Assembly: GCA_022829145.1 (NCBI GenBank)
Contig: CM040743.1
Span: 1,052,501-1,116,500 of the forward strand
Direction: 5' to 3'
From: Albula goreensis
Lineage: Eukaryota > Chordata > Actinopteri > Albuliformes > Albulidae
Length of the DNA: 64,000 nt
Shown here: piece by piece, positions 1 through 10,449 of the stretch
Numbering within the stretch: position 1 is the first letter of the stretch
Layout of the letters: each line of letters opens with the position of its first letter
Notes under the pieces: model-generated
Seen by the model: the letters and a program-made list of their open reading frames with translations, nothing else
The model's database searches: none
Told to the model about the DNA's origin: nothing
Position numbers and translations under genes: made by a program

Positions 1-280
1 ATGGTCAGGAACTTCCTCTTCTTCTTTGGCTCACCAGAAGCCTTAGATGATGAGCGTTTGGCATTTTTGGGGTTATTAATAAAACACAGAAACAGCACAA
101 AACATTCAAGGTTATGCGGAACACAGTACACTGTGGGAGAAACGCGGAACTGAGACAGAGCAAGGCAAGCAGCGAGATGCTTCTAGAACACAACAGCCAA
201 TCAGCGGCCGAGAAAACAATACCAACGCTGATTGGCTGAATTGGTACATATGGCTATGAGCCGTGATATAATGGGGGTTT

Positions 281-440
281 ACTCTATACACACTCTGTAC
301 ATCAGTAATACTATAGTAACACACACCCTGATACACATCTGTACACTCTGTAAATCAGTAATACTGTAGTAACACACACCCTGATACACATCTATATACA
401 TTCTGTACATTTGTAATAATATAGTAACACACACCCACAC
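281..440 (+). repeat. 55-bp minisatellite, partial array (about 3 units)
   Basis: Tandem units with the core ACACTCTGTACATCAGTAAT. The same unit follows the CTLD3 exon of genes A, B and C, and here it runs in the plus-gene orientation. This suggests that a plus-strand CTLD gene ends here and that its domains lie left of the window. Bases 1-280 hold no recognisable gene, only CCAAT-like motifs (CAGCCAATCAG near 200, CTGATTGGCTG near 225). Confidence 0.8.
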
Positions 441-464
441 ATGTTGTGTCTGTTTTCTCTCCAG

Positions 465-1350
465 GATTCTAATCCCAGTAAATCTGCAGCTTCCCTCCTG
501 GATCCACTGGACCTCTGGGCTCAGAACCAGATCTTTCATCTTTACTTAAGTTTGAGTCTCACCTGTGTAGAAACTCACACCAGTGACTAAAGCTTTTCAT
601 ATTCATTAACAGGTAAAGGGGTTCAAAATGTATCAAACAAAATTAAATCTGCATTCAAGAGTATTTTGTGTAGAGTAGCATGTACAGTGACACTAAGCAG
701 TTTGGCACTGCACAGTCTCACCAGGTAACTGTACCTGTGACCACTTATCTGCAAACCCACAAACATGTGCTGTCAGGCATGTTTTCTCACTGTTTCAAAA
801 ATGAGATGTCCATGGGGGAGTGGTAAAGAAAAGATCAGACTTTAATTACGGTGCAGTAGACTGTAGCTACCTCTAACATGTGTCACATTATCAGCGTAAA
901 GCTAGGCACCTGCATAGTGAAGTGTCCCCACCTCTAGGAAGCTAATCTTTGCTATTGAACAAATGCATTTAAGCCATTAAGCCACTTGCGTGTGTGAGCT
1001 GAATGTTGTGACTTCATTTCCATGATATCTGCTGTAACCTCGATGTGCATAGACAAACCTGTTCTTTATCTCCTCGATGTGCATAGACAAACCTGTTCTT
1101 TACCTCCTCGATGTGCATAGACAAACCTGTTCTTTATCTCCTCGATGTGCATAGACAAACCTGTTCTTTACCTCCTCGATGTGCATAGACAAACCTGTTC
1201 TTTATCTCCTCGATGTGCATAGACAAACCTGTTCTTTACCTCCTCAATGTGCATAGACAAACCTGTTCTTTACCTTCACATCTTAACACAACTTTCCTGC
1301 TGCACTGGTATGGTTAACTTGAGGAAATAAAGACTTGCTACCTTAAACTG
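465..1350 (+). other. Candidate 3'-terminal exon/UTR of a CTLD gene cut by the window edge
   Basis: A good acceptor (TGTTTTCTCTCCAG) ends at 464. The sequence after it recurs at 12743 on plus and, on minus, at 32750 and 42043, each time after the 55-bp repeat or a CTLD gene. Joined in phase 1, as the CTLD3 donor requires, it gives Gly-Phe then a TAA stop, so it would be almost wholly 3' UTR. In phase 0 it is open for about 40 codons starting DSNPSK. A polyadenylation signal AATAAA lies at 1326-1331. A 34-bp minisatellite sits inside. The opposite strand also reads as an ORF beginning MKDLVLSPEVQW, but the 12743 copy has a stop in that frame. Confidence 0.5.
1037..1277 (+). repeat. 34-bp minisatellite (7 units) in candidate 3' UTR
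   Basis: Unit core GATGTGCATAGACAAACCTG, spaced 34 bp, followed by the AATAAA at 1326. The same array, enlarged to about 13 units, lies at 13317-13752 in the paralogous 3' region. Confidence 0.9.
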
Positions 1351-1440
1351 TTGTCTCTGTACTTACTTTATAAACAATACTGTTAATTCAACCTTAAACA
1401 GTAAATTTTGTGTTAATACTCTATAAACTATGTGGGATAT

Positions 1441-1545
1441 ACATTTATCCATCTTTATAACCAGTTTATAAACCAAACAGAGCAAGAGTGGTAATGAAGC
1501 CTTTGATAGAATATATTTGTCTTTATAACCAGTTTATAAACCAAA
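1441..1545. repeat. 68-bp repeat, two units
   Basis: Two units sharing CTTTATAACCAGTTTATAAA. The same 68-bp unit is expanded at 13920-14310. It lies just beyond the candidate polyadenylation site. Confidence 0.75.
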
Positions 1546-1842
1546 CTTTCTGGGTTTAGGAAAGAAGTGTATTTTAACCCTTTCAACCTCATTATGATTT
1601 TAGATGTCATGTGGTGGGGAAGGGATATGCAGATTTCAGGTTAAATTTGATTGGTCAGTTAAAATGAGGCCCAGTTATTTGGTCATATCTGGAAAACTGT
1701 TCAGATTCAGAACTGGTTTGTCAATCTATGGACACATACCTCCCAACAAGCCAAACATATTTTGTTTTTCTAACAGAAAAAATCCAAAAATACAAATACA
1801 CTCATACAAAATGCCATCACTGGTGTTGATATTCACTCACAT

Positions 1843-1848
1843 TTTATT
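1843..1848 (-). terminator. Candidate polyadenylation signal of gene A
   Basis: AATAAA on the minus strand, about 520 nt downstream of the gene A stop codon. It is the first good signal seen. Apart from it, 1546-2371 shows no coding signal. Confidence 0.4.
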
Positions 1849-2371
1849 ACAGCATTGAGATGTTACACAGACTCACTCATCTCCATTCCCATAAAGCAGG
1901 AAAAACACAGAGTTTTAGGACCACAGAGATTGAGCCATCAGGTGAGATAGGTGCTGTCTCCACTAACACTCTAAAACACTAAAAAACTTATTTCAACTTC
2001 TGTTTGGAGACAGACTTTCATAATATGCTGAGCGTTATAAAACAATGCTTAGATAGATTTAGAAGTACTGGCATAAGAGTAAACCATTCATGAGATATTG
2101 ACAGTTGGATAAAATGTAGACTGAATGCATCAAAGAGAACAGTACAAATACTGAGTGAGTTCAGTCTAAGAAGTTTGTAACAGAGAACTGTTTAAGATTA
2201 CTAAGTTAACAGAAGAATATGTCATGATTGGATCATTCTACAGGGATGTGCATTACCTGCACTAAATATCTAAGTGTTACTGTTAGACTTCACACACATA
2301 TTAGAGCATCAGAGTGATGCAGAGTGAATCTCCTTAAAGAGATAAACTGAGAGACTCAGGGGTGCACACAG

Positions 2372-2506
2372 TCACACCTCCGGCTTCTTACACTCCTCTT
2401 TCTCCTCCTCCTCCTCCTCCTTTTGGTGGAAAATCTCTCCATCTGGCTGCTTTCTCCATCTGAGTTTAACTCCAGTAATCCCGTCCTCAGCCAGTTTCAT
2501 CGTCAT
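2372..2506 (-). CDS. Gene A last exon, charged tail
   Basis: The acceptor TTCTGTCTCAG precedes ATGACGATG. The exon encodes 44 residues and a TGA stop: [17 protein letters not shown], then KQPDGEIFHQK, then a Glu-rich run ending KKPEV. The gene B exon is the same but three codons longer in the Glu run. Fish multi-CTLD lectins often carry this kind of 'KLxWRKQPDG' tail. Its function is not established. Confidence 0.85.
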   Translation of the reverse strand: MTMKLAEDGITGVKLRWRKQPDGEIFHQKEEEEEEKEECKKPEV

Positions 2507-3306
2507 CTGAGACAGAAACACACAAATACTCCTCTCCTGTGAATATCATTCATTTTACACAAACAGTAACTCTGTTTCTGTTACAGTTCATTTCACTCTC
2601 AAATTTAATTCTGAAATGATATTGTATATTTACATTTATATTCAATTGAACATCATAAATCTTATGGCTAAACCTTGCTAGCACTGGTAATCTGCCTATA
2701 AATGTGTACAAGCATGATGCAACTACTGATGCAAAAACACTGCAGCTAAATGTAACATTAGCACTAGCATGGCTACTGATTCAAAAACCATACAGCTAAA
2801 TGTAACATTAGTGCTAGCATGGCTACTGATTCAAAAACCCTACAGCTAAATGTAATATTAGCGTTAGCATGGCTACTGATGCAAACACAGGGAGTTTGAA
2901 AGCTGTGTGATGGGTGATGACATTGTTCAATTCAGATTGGAAAATGGGGGAAAACACTAATAATGAAGAAAGTGTAACTTCTGTGTTTGGGTAGTCAAAG
3001 GTGAGTATGGGAGCAACCAGGTATAGAAGCTACACAGTGCTGGAGAGGTTGATGAGATTTAAATATCTGATGCAGAATTTCATCCAGATTAGAGATTGTG
3101 CTTATGTGAAATACTCTAATGGTGATGGTGTGTTTCTGAACATTGTCTGTAAAGAAAGGAAAGCTTGAGTGGCATTTTCTCTCTCTCACCTGCTGTAAGA
3201 TGGCTTCACCGACTGCAGGATCATTCATATTCAGAGCTGAGGGGGTTTCCAGCTCAACCTGCAATATGTGTTTCTTCTTCACTGAGTAACACACACCACC
3301 TAAATG

Positions 3307-3388
<82 letters not shown>

Positions 3389-6300
3389 TACTGATTGCAT
3401 TACGCATGTACAGACTGGAAAAAGGTTTGTATCAGGGTATGTTTTACTATAGTATCACTGATGAACAGAGTGTGTATAGATGTGTATCAGGGTGTGTGTT
3501 ACAATAATATTACTGATGTACAGAGTGTGTATAGATGTGTATCAGGGTGTGTGTTACTGTCGTGTCACTGATGTACAGAGTGTGTGTAGATGTGTATCAG
3601 GGTGTGTGTTACTGTCGTGTCACTGATGTACAGAGTGTGTATAGATGTGTATCAGGGTGTGTGTTACTGTAGTATTACTGATGTACAGAGTGTGTATAGA
3701 TGTGTATCAGGGTGTGTGTTACTTTAGTATTACTGATGTAAGAGTGTGTATAGATGTGTATCAGGCTATGTGTTACTATAGTATTACTGATGTACAGAGT
3801 GTGTATAGATGTTTACCAGGGTGTGTTACTGTAGTATTACTGATGTACAGAGTGTGTATCAGGGTGTAGTTTTGGGGTGTTGCCTCAGACTCACCCCGAC
3901 ATTTGATGCAGATGAAGTTGAGCCTCTCAGTCTTGGGCAGACTGACCCACTGTTGCCCCACTCCAGATTCTAGTGCCCCCCTGCGCCCACACTCCCCGGT
4001 CTCATTTCCTGGGGCCCAGTTCTGGTACTGGCCCTCTTCCCCACTGACCCAGAACCAGAAGTGCAGGGCACAGGAGTAGCGCAGGCCCAGCCACACGTGA
4101 GCTGTGGAGGCGCTCTGAGCCCTCCTCTTCACCCAGTGCTGGAGCTGCTCTGTGGACACGGAGACCAGGTCTCCATAGTGCTGTCTGCAGTAGCTCAGGG
4201 CCTCATCCCAGCTCTTATTCTCACCCACCAGGACCAGATTATCTGCAGACAGAGAGGAAGAAGAAAATTAGAGAGAATGAAACTAAAATAAAAAAGACTG
4301 AATCACATGCCTTAAATCTGAGGATCGCAGGTCCTGACTTAAATCAGTTTGTATTCAAAGTTTTATGTGATTACAGAGATAATATCTGGACGCAATCTGT
4401 GTTTAAACTACAGATTGTAACGCTTTCAGTGTCACTTTCTTCCTCCAATTGGCTGAAAGATTCTGTCCTGATGCCCTAACTCTCTCAGCCCCTCCCCCGA
4501 CTGCAGGACATTCCCCGTCAATCATGTGACATCAGCACTGCTCATACAAACTGACCAACCGGTTTAAATCTGGAACAGACTTTACAATCAAACTGGTGCA
4601 GCAGGACACTGATGGACTCACCTTCATAGCAGATGAAAGGGTATGTGTTACTACAGTCCCAATCATTCCACTGGCCCAAGTCTGTAATAAAGTAGGGTTA
4701 GGAGCAGGAGGACACCGACACTCACCTTCATAGCAGATGAAAGGGTATGTGTTACTGCAGTCCTGATCATTCCACTGGCCCAAGTCTGTAATAAAGTAGG
4801 GTTAGGAGCAGGAGGACACCGACACTCACCTTCATAGCAGATGAAAGGGTATGTGTTACTGCAGTCCTGATCATTCCACTGGCCCAAGTCTGTAATAAAG
4901 TAGGGTTAGGAGCAGGAGGACACCGACACTCACCTTCATAGCAGATGAAAGGGTATGTGTTACTGCAGTCCTGATCATTCCACTGGCCCAAGTCTGTAAT
5001 AAAGTAGGGTTAGGAGCAGGAGGACACCGACACTCACCTTCATAGCAGATGAAAGGGTATGTGTTACTACAGTCCTGATCATTCCACTGGCCCAAGTCTG
5101 TAATAAAGTAGGGTTAGGAGCAGGAGGACACCGACACTCACCTTCATAGCAGATGAAAGGGTATGTGTTACTACAGTCCTGATCATTCCACTGGCCCAAG
5201 TCTGTAATAAAGTAGGGTTAGGAGCAGGAGGACACCGACACTCACCTTCATAGCAGATGAAAGGGTATGTGTTACTGCAGTCCTGATCATTCCACTGGCC
5301 CAAGTCTGTAATAAAGTAGGGTTAGGAGCAGGAGGACACCGACACTCACCTTCATAGCAGATGAAAGGGTATGTGTTACTGCAGTCCTGATCATTCCACT
5401 GGCCCAAGTCTGTAATAAAGTAGGGTTAGGAGCAGGAGGACACCGACACTCACCTTCATAGCAGATGAAAGGGTATGTGTTACTGCAGTCCTGATCATTC
5501 CACTGGCCCAAGTCTGTAATAAAGTAGGGTTAGGAGCAGGAGGACACCGACACTCACCTTCATAGCAGATGAAAGGGTATGTGTTACTACAGTCCTGATC
5601 ATTCCACTGACCCAAGTCTGTAATAAAGTAGGGTTAGGAGCAGGAGGACACCACACTCACCTTCATACCAGATGAAAGGGTATGTTTACTACAGTCCTGA
5701 TCATTCCACTGGCCCAAGTCTGTAATAAAGTAGGGTTAGGAGCAGGAGGACACCGACACTCACCTTCATAGCAGATGAAAGGGTATGTGTTACTACAGTC
5801 CTGATCCTTCCATCTCCCTGCATCAGTAGCACTCATTACAGCACAGTTCTCATTCCCTCCAGCATTGTCTGGCTGTCCTAATGTCCAGTTGCGGTATGAG
5901 GAGCTGCTCTGGTCTGACCACTTCCAGGACTCTCTGAACAGGCCGATCCACACCCACTCTCTTGCTCCTCCTGCAGTCTGCTGTATCTCCTGGTTCTCAG
6001 CCTGGTTCCTCACACTGGCCAGGTCTGTGTGATGCTCTCTGCAGTAGCTCTGAGCCTCTCTCCATGTCTTAAGCTGTTTAATCAGGATGTATCTCTGAGC
6101 AGCGTCTCCTGTAAACACACAGCAACTTTAACCTCACAGCTCATCACTCTGCAAGACTCATCAATAAGGATGAATCTCTGATTCCAGGAGTCATGCAGAC
6201 CTGAGTATCCTGTAATGCCATTGGTCCATATTTACTCAACATTTTAGTGGGAGAGAGGATTGTGAACATGCTGGAGAAAGAGTTACAAAAGCACCGTAAC

Positions 6301-7362
6301 ACCACCCGAAAAGATCAGCAAAACTAACCATCCTACTCTCCGAATTAGTCTCTCTGAATCAGACTCCACTGCTGTGTGTCTAATGAGATTAAAGGAGTTA
6401 CTCTCTCTGAATCAGACTCCACTGCTGTGTGTGTAATGAGATAAAAGGAGTTACTCTCTCTGAATCAGACTCCACTGCTGTGTGTGTAATGAGATTAAAG
6501 GAGTTACTCACCATCGTAGCAGATGAAGGGTCTTGATTTGTAATCACAGGAAATATCATTCCAATTCCCATGAGCGTTTACCATTACACAGTAATAATTC
6601 TGTGTGGTCTTGTAATTGTTTGGTTGCCCACTGTCCCAGTTCCTAAACTCAGTCTCTCCTTCACTGTAGAAATCTTTGTCTGCCAGAGACCACAGCCAGC
6701 TTTCGCTGTCATGATACAGTCCTATCCAGACACTTTCATTACAGCCACTGCCTACAACTCCCATCAGCGCCTCCATTTCCTCCCGGTTGTGTATGGTTGC
6801 CAGGTCAGCGTGGTTCTCTCTGCAGTAACTCTGTGCTTCAGTCCAGCTCTTCTGTACATTCACAAAGTGGTACTGATGAGAGAGGCAGGAGCAGAGTGTG
6901 CAGAGTCCTGTGGCACACACACACACACACACACACACAAGGGCACACATGCACACATCTTTCACATATTAACATTTCAATTTTAAACCTTTGAAGTTTA
7001 ATTAGTAATTAGGATGATATAATGATTTTAAGTTCTGCCTGTTTCATCTCTAAACTTCACTGAAGTTCTCAATGAAAATTACTGGATGTGGGGAGAGGGG
7101 ACATTTAAATCATAATCTTATCTTTCTGTTTTGAACAGACATTTGTACCTCGGCTTCAGTTTAGTTGTTTACCTAAACTTGTTTACTTCAATAAAAAATA
7201 TATTCAGTCAGGTGTGTTGAAAACTTTGGTACTGCAAATCATATCAGATACAAAAATACACACAATAACACAGTCACAAATACACACATCAATACATCTA
7301 AAAACATAAAAATTGTTTATCAACTGACCTGAGATCAGCACAATAGTTACGTCTTGCATCAT
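2372..7362 (-). CDS. Gene A: secreted three-CTLD C-type lectin (macrophage mannose receptor-like / CLEC20A-like)
   Basis: Six main exons: 7329-7362 (leader), 6512-6907 (CTLD1), 5764-6108 (CTLD2), 3895-4242 (CTLD3), 3190-3299 and 2372-2506 (tail). All junctions are GT-AG and in frame, giving 455 aa without the micro-exons at 4622-5719. The leader is MMQDVTIVLIS followed by GLCTLCSC. It is weaker than in the paralogs because it has an Asp in the hydrophobic stretch. CTLD1 has WIGL, QPN and WND. CTLD2 has WIGL, QPD and WKD. CTLD3 has WLGL and no Ca2+ motif. N-glycosylation sequons are seen in CTLD1 (NES) and CTLD3 (NET). No membrane segment was found, so a secreted carbohydrate-binding protein is inferred. 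It is an inverted paralog of gene B. Family membership is firm; the ligand is unknown. Confidence 0.85.
2700..2890 (-). repeat. 50-bp minisatellite in gene A last intron
   Basis: Units share GCTAAATGTAACATTAG at 50-bp spacing (near 2745, 2795, 2845). The same family sits in the matching intron of gene B at 26685-27040, in mirror orientation. Confidence 0.8.
3190..3299 (-). CDS. Gene A first tail exon
   Basis: 110 nt, phase 1 to phase 0. It encodes GVCYSVKKKHILQVE then [12 protein letters not shown]. The acceptor GACATTTAG lies directly beside a long (TG)n tract on the sense strand, and the donor is CAG|GTGAGA. The gene B copy is 26304-26413. Confidence 0.85.
3308..3388. repeat. (CA)n microsatellite, about 40 units
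   Basis: Pure CA on plus, hence (TG)n in gene A sense, ending 9 nt before the tail-exon acceptor. Confidence 0.98.
3425..3870 (-). repeat. 55-bp minisatellite, about 8 units
   Basis: This is the gene A copy of the array that follows the CTLD3 donor. Its unit is the reverse complement of the one at 24555-26245. Confidence 0.92.
3895..4242 (-). CDS. Gene A CTLD3 exon
   Basis: 348 nt, phase 1 at both ends, acceptor TCTGTCTGCAG and donor GGG|GTGAGT. It encodes [34 protein letters not shown] and FICIKC. The fold cysteines and the WLGL core are present. The EPN/QPD Ca2+ motif and the WND motif are absent, so sugar binding at the classical site is not expected. Confidence 0.9.
4622..5719 (-). CDS. 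Array of eleven 60-nt CTLD-tail micro-exons
   Basis: On minus, ten micro-exons of exactly 60 nt occupy 5558-5617, 5454-5513, 5350-5409, 5246-5305, 5142-5201, 5038-5097, 4934-4993, 4830-4889, 4726-4785 and 4622-4681. The eleventh, 5661-5719, has 59 nt because one base is lost. Each encodes [20 protein letters not shown], the last beta-strand region of a CTLD including two cysteines, and starts and ends in phase 1. Introns between them are 44 nt with GTGAGT donor, CTAAC branch-like motif and TTATTACAG acceptor. The period is 104 bp and the units are nearly identical. CTLD2 already contains its own tail, so these exons are extra. Whether any is spliced in is unknown; retention of an intron shifts frame and meets a stop. 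Confidence 0.6.
4622..5763 (-). repeat. 104-bp tandem repeat carrying exon plus intron
   Basis: Eleven units of 104 bp (one of 103). The only variation seen is a few single-base changes, such as CTGCAGTCC versus CTACAGTCC. The first unit abuts the CTLD2 donor through a 44-nt intron (5720-5763). Confidence 0.97.
5764..6108 (-). CDS. Gene A CTLD2 exon
   Basis: 345 nt, phase 1 at both ends. It encodes GDAAQRYILIKQLKTW, a WIGLF core, a QPD motif (galactose-type in the CTLD literature), RWKDQDC and PFICYE. It is intact, unlike the gene C and D equivalents. Confidence 0.9.
6341..6505 (-). repeat. 52-bp minisatellite, about 3 units
   Basis: Core TGAATCAGACTCCACTGCTG. It lies directly after the CTLD1 donor of gene A and is the shortest of the four copies of this array. 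Confidence 0.9.
6512..6907 (-). CDS. Gene A CTLD1 exon
   Basis: 396 nt, phase 1 at both ends. It encodes [30 protein letters not shown], a QPN motif, GNWNDISC and PFICYDG. The acceptor CCACAG is preceded by a short (TG)n tract (plus 6914-6938) instead of a pyrimidine tract. Confidence 0.9.
7329..7362 (-). CDS. Gene A leader exon (coding part)
   Basis: ATGATGCAAGAC leads to CTGATCTCAG and the donor GTCAGT. It encodes MMQDVTIVLIS. Position, donor and the conserved LIS end match the leader exons at 19983, 37047 and 47428. An Asp at residue 4 makes the signal peptide atypical. Confidence 0.75.
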
Positions 7363-9351
7363 TACTCCAGATTTTCAATCTACAGACACACACACAGAGT
7401 TAAACAGTGTATATTTATCCTATGGTTTATGATTCTTTTTATGAATGTAATATACATTGTGGAGTAGCATAGCCATGTAGCATTAGTACTTTCATGATAT
7501 TGCATATGTACAAATTGATCTGGAAATAAATGCGTCAGGCCCAATATCATTGAGATTGTGTTAGCTCCTGCTGATTTTATGTATGATAATATCAGCAGGT
7601 TAGCTAGCCATACCAGACAGCCAGAACTCTGATGCAAAACGATACCCATTTGAATACATTAGTGATATCTCTGCTAGCTACCACTCTGAGTTTTCCTGAT
7701 AACGTTGTGAGGCTTTCCTCAATTCGGTGTTGTTCACCTGAATCCTTAACTTCGTAGTTCCAGTGTGGTACATAGAACTTCAAAAACTGTCTGTGGACAC
7801 ATGTTAATCTGGGTAACTGATTTTGCGTTTTATCACCAACCTGCTCAAGGGAAACAGTGAGGAAAGCGTTTGAAAGATCAGAGCCTTATGTCATCCACCA
7901 GTTCCACAGAGTGCAATCTGTTTCGCAAATGGGAAAAGCGGAAATAGTAATACATTAAATATGTAGTTTTTACAACACAATACTGGTTGAAATCATATAC
8001 ATATTTCTGCTGTTTGTGGTCATTAAAAACGCATTTCCAGTGCCTTAACAAGGGGGACATTTTTCTGCATTAGTTTCACCAGGGTCTTCAAAAACCACCT
8101 AAGCACTTCATCAAAGAATCTTTGTAACAAGATGCTTCAGTTGCTGCAAATACGAGCTTCACAGTGTGTAGTCCGTTGCTTGTTTTTCTCCATACAGGCT
8201 GTTGTATTTAAAGGAGCTGAAATGGATTTCACGGTCAATGTTCCAATTAACTAAACGATCCTGTTTTAACATAAAGAATCACCATAGTGACTCTCTCATG
8301 GTTAGCTCAAAAAGCTCTTTGTCCGTAGAGGTAAACAGCCCAACTGTGTGACAGGGCAGTTCATAGACTTCAGTTTAGACTTCCTTCTCATCAGCGTTAC
8401 ATAAATATTGATTATCTATTATAGTTAAAGCAATTAAACTAATTTGCCTAACCAGTCAGATCACCTGTAAACTATCCTATGCTAAATGTATTAACCAATG
8501 GTATCATATGGCTACCGTTTCCACCCATAAATCTCATGGATTCATTTAAGTAGTTGGTAAATAGCCGATCCTCTTCATTATTTGTCAGCTGACTTCTTTA
8601 AGCTTATAATAATTATGCTCCATTTAGCGATATGTTATGATCTGATGGTATGAAAACAAGCTAGATAGCATAATCATAAATAGCCATCTAGTTTACCAGT
8701 GAACTGGCTGGCTGTATCAGAGCAAAACATTCCAGCTGAAAAAACAAACAAACAAACAAACACTGCTGTTCAAAACGCTCAGAGCTCACTGCCCTCCTCT
8801 GCAGTATTTTCAGCAGGGAAAAATGCTTTCATGGATTTGGCCATCAGGTTTCTCATGTACGTAGCAAGCTAAAACAATCTCAGTCTCTACCATGGCCTGT
8901 GCAAACTCTGAGAGGCATTTTTATGTAAGGGGTGCATGTGAAACCCAGCTTTGCCAGCATAAATCATTTAAATGAGGTAACTCAGATGATAAGCTCCTCC
9001 ACCCTGGATTCACCCTGAATTCCACAAGCGTGCACATCAATTTAACACCTAATTCTAAGTTTAATAAGAGGACAATGGTATGAACACTTTGTAACCTCGT
9101 ATATATTCTCATCTTATGAAAATTAAAATGAAAATCAAGTGCTCCTCCTTTTACTGAAAATAAAAGTAATAAATATACATGGATTCAGAGAATGGTTTGG
9201 TCAACATACAGCTCCTCATATACACTCAACTGTTCAACTGTTCACCCGTATATCAAAAACATAATTCTTTTTATTGTGATTTTAATTTGTCAAAGGAAAT
9301 TCTTAGTGATGACAAAAGGTACTCTAAACGTGCAGTATTGTAGGTTCTTAC
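7363..9351. other. Probable gene A first intron; no gene seen
   Basis: AT-rich unique sequence with short ORFs only and no domain, RNA gene or array recognised. It is interpreted as the intron between the leader exon and a possible non-coding first exon ending at 9352. Confidence 0.4.
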
Positions 9352-9500
9352 CTGGACAGCTTTAGTTTTCAGTCAGCTTCCTTAGTTAAACTGGCCTGAC
9401 TGAAGATTCAGTACCTGCTTATTGTTGTTGATGCAAACTGCTGTCATTTGTTTAGTTTTCTCTTTTTCCATGAGACAAGTTCATTTGCAGGAGACAGAGC
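9352..9500 (-). promoter_or_regulatory. Possible gene A first exon/promoter arm of an inverted duplication
   Basis: On minus, CTGTCCAG|GTAAGAACC forms a donor at 9352. About 60-140 nt upstream is GTCTCATGGAAAAAGAG, then CAAATGACAGCAGTTTGCAT. The same block reads on plus at 10450-10500. The divergent placement fits paired promoters of genes A and E. Confidence 0.35.
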
Positions 9501-9559
9501 AAGTTAGAGTAAAATATGCCATCAGACATCGACTGGCCTTCCAGGGTGAGAGAAAAGAC

Positions 9560-9700
9560 TCAGAGAGATGAAGGACTGTGTGAGACTGGACTCAGTGAGA
9601 CTGCACCCCAGAGAGGACAGGCTGTGCACCCACTGCTGTCAGCAGGAGCTGGAGACAGAGCTGTGTGATGTTCTGAAATGTGATGAAGACACATTAGGGT
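9560..9700 (+). pseudogene. Short retroelement-like Cys-rich remnant
   Basis: An open stretch encodes RLCTHCCQQELETELCDVLKC. This resembles the C-terminal 'LCxxC..ETE.H....C' segment common in fish LINE-type polyproteins. It is only about 45 residues long and isolated, so it is a weak call. Confidence 0.25.
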
Positions 9701-9879
9701 TCACCGAACAACATTCATTTGAAATGTACCCCTTAACAGGTGCACATTTTACCATTTTACTTCTGTTACTTAACAAGTTTGGCAAATTCAGAGACAGGTA
9801 CTGAATTTTACTTCCTAAAATTAGACTGTACACATCTCTCTCATGAGCCCAGTTTCACATATTACAGTACTCAGTGTTA

Positions 9880-10073
9880 CCTCTCGCTCTCTCTCTCCCT
9901 CTCTCTGTCTCTCTCTCTCTCTCTCTCTCCCTCTCTCCCTGTCTCTCTCTCTCTCTCTCTCTCCCTCTCTCTCTCTCTCTCTCCCCCTCTCTCCCTGTCT
10001 CTCTCTCTCTCTCTCTCCCCTCTCTCTCCCTGTCTCTCTCTCTCTCGCTCTCTCTCTCTGTCTCCCTCTCTCT

Positions 10074-10104
<31 letters not shown>

Positions 10105-10105
10105 A
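9880..10105. repeat. (CT)n low-complexity tract
   Basis: An imperfect pyrimidine tract of about 225 bp at the centre of the inverted duplication. The Ser/Leu-rich ORFs across it are artefacts of the repeat. Confidence 0.97.
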
Positions 10106-10449
10106 GAGCAGCCCCATGTAAATCTATACCCAGTGCAGAAGAGTAACCAGAGGTAAGAGAAGAATCAGAGAATCACCGCAGAACTGTTTTGATCACATAT
10201 TTACTCAAATGCAGTTATTGAACATTTTTGCTCAGCTTTGATTGGTTTTACCTCCATCAACATATCTGTGACTCTTATTTCTCTGAAATTATTTTTAAGA
10301 TATATATTGGGGAAATAGTTGATTGCTGCTGCCTCCAGTAAGGTGATCATGAAGAAAGCACTGGAGTGTTCGCAGTCACGGTTTGGATGGCTTGGAAGAA
10401 GCAGGCTCTGAGACCAGGGTTTGTGATGGGGAAAGAATTTTCTGGTCAT

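Noticed and set aside
279-539. Minus-strand ORF beginning MKDLVLSPEVQW, conserved at 32680 and 41970
   Set aside because: The copy at 12743 has a stop in that frame, and the opposite strand has the better splice acceptor and fits the gene order. Not fully excluded.
4532-5615. Ladder of 74-aa ORFs beginning MGQWNDQDC
   Set aside because: They read through the 44-nt intron into a stop. The meaningful unit is the 60-nt phase-1 micro-exon.
6570-6986. Plus-strand ORF antisense to gene A CTLD1 (and its counterparts at 36296 and 46295)
   Set aside because: Shadow of a conserved exon on the other strand.
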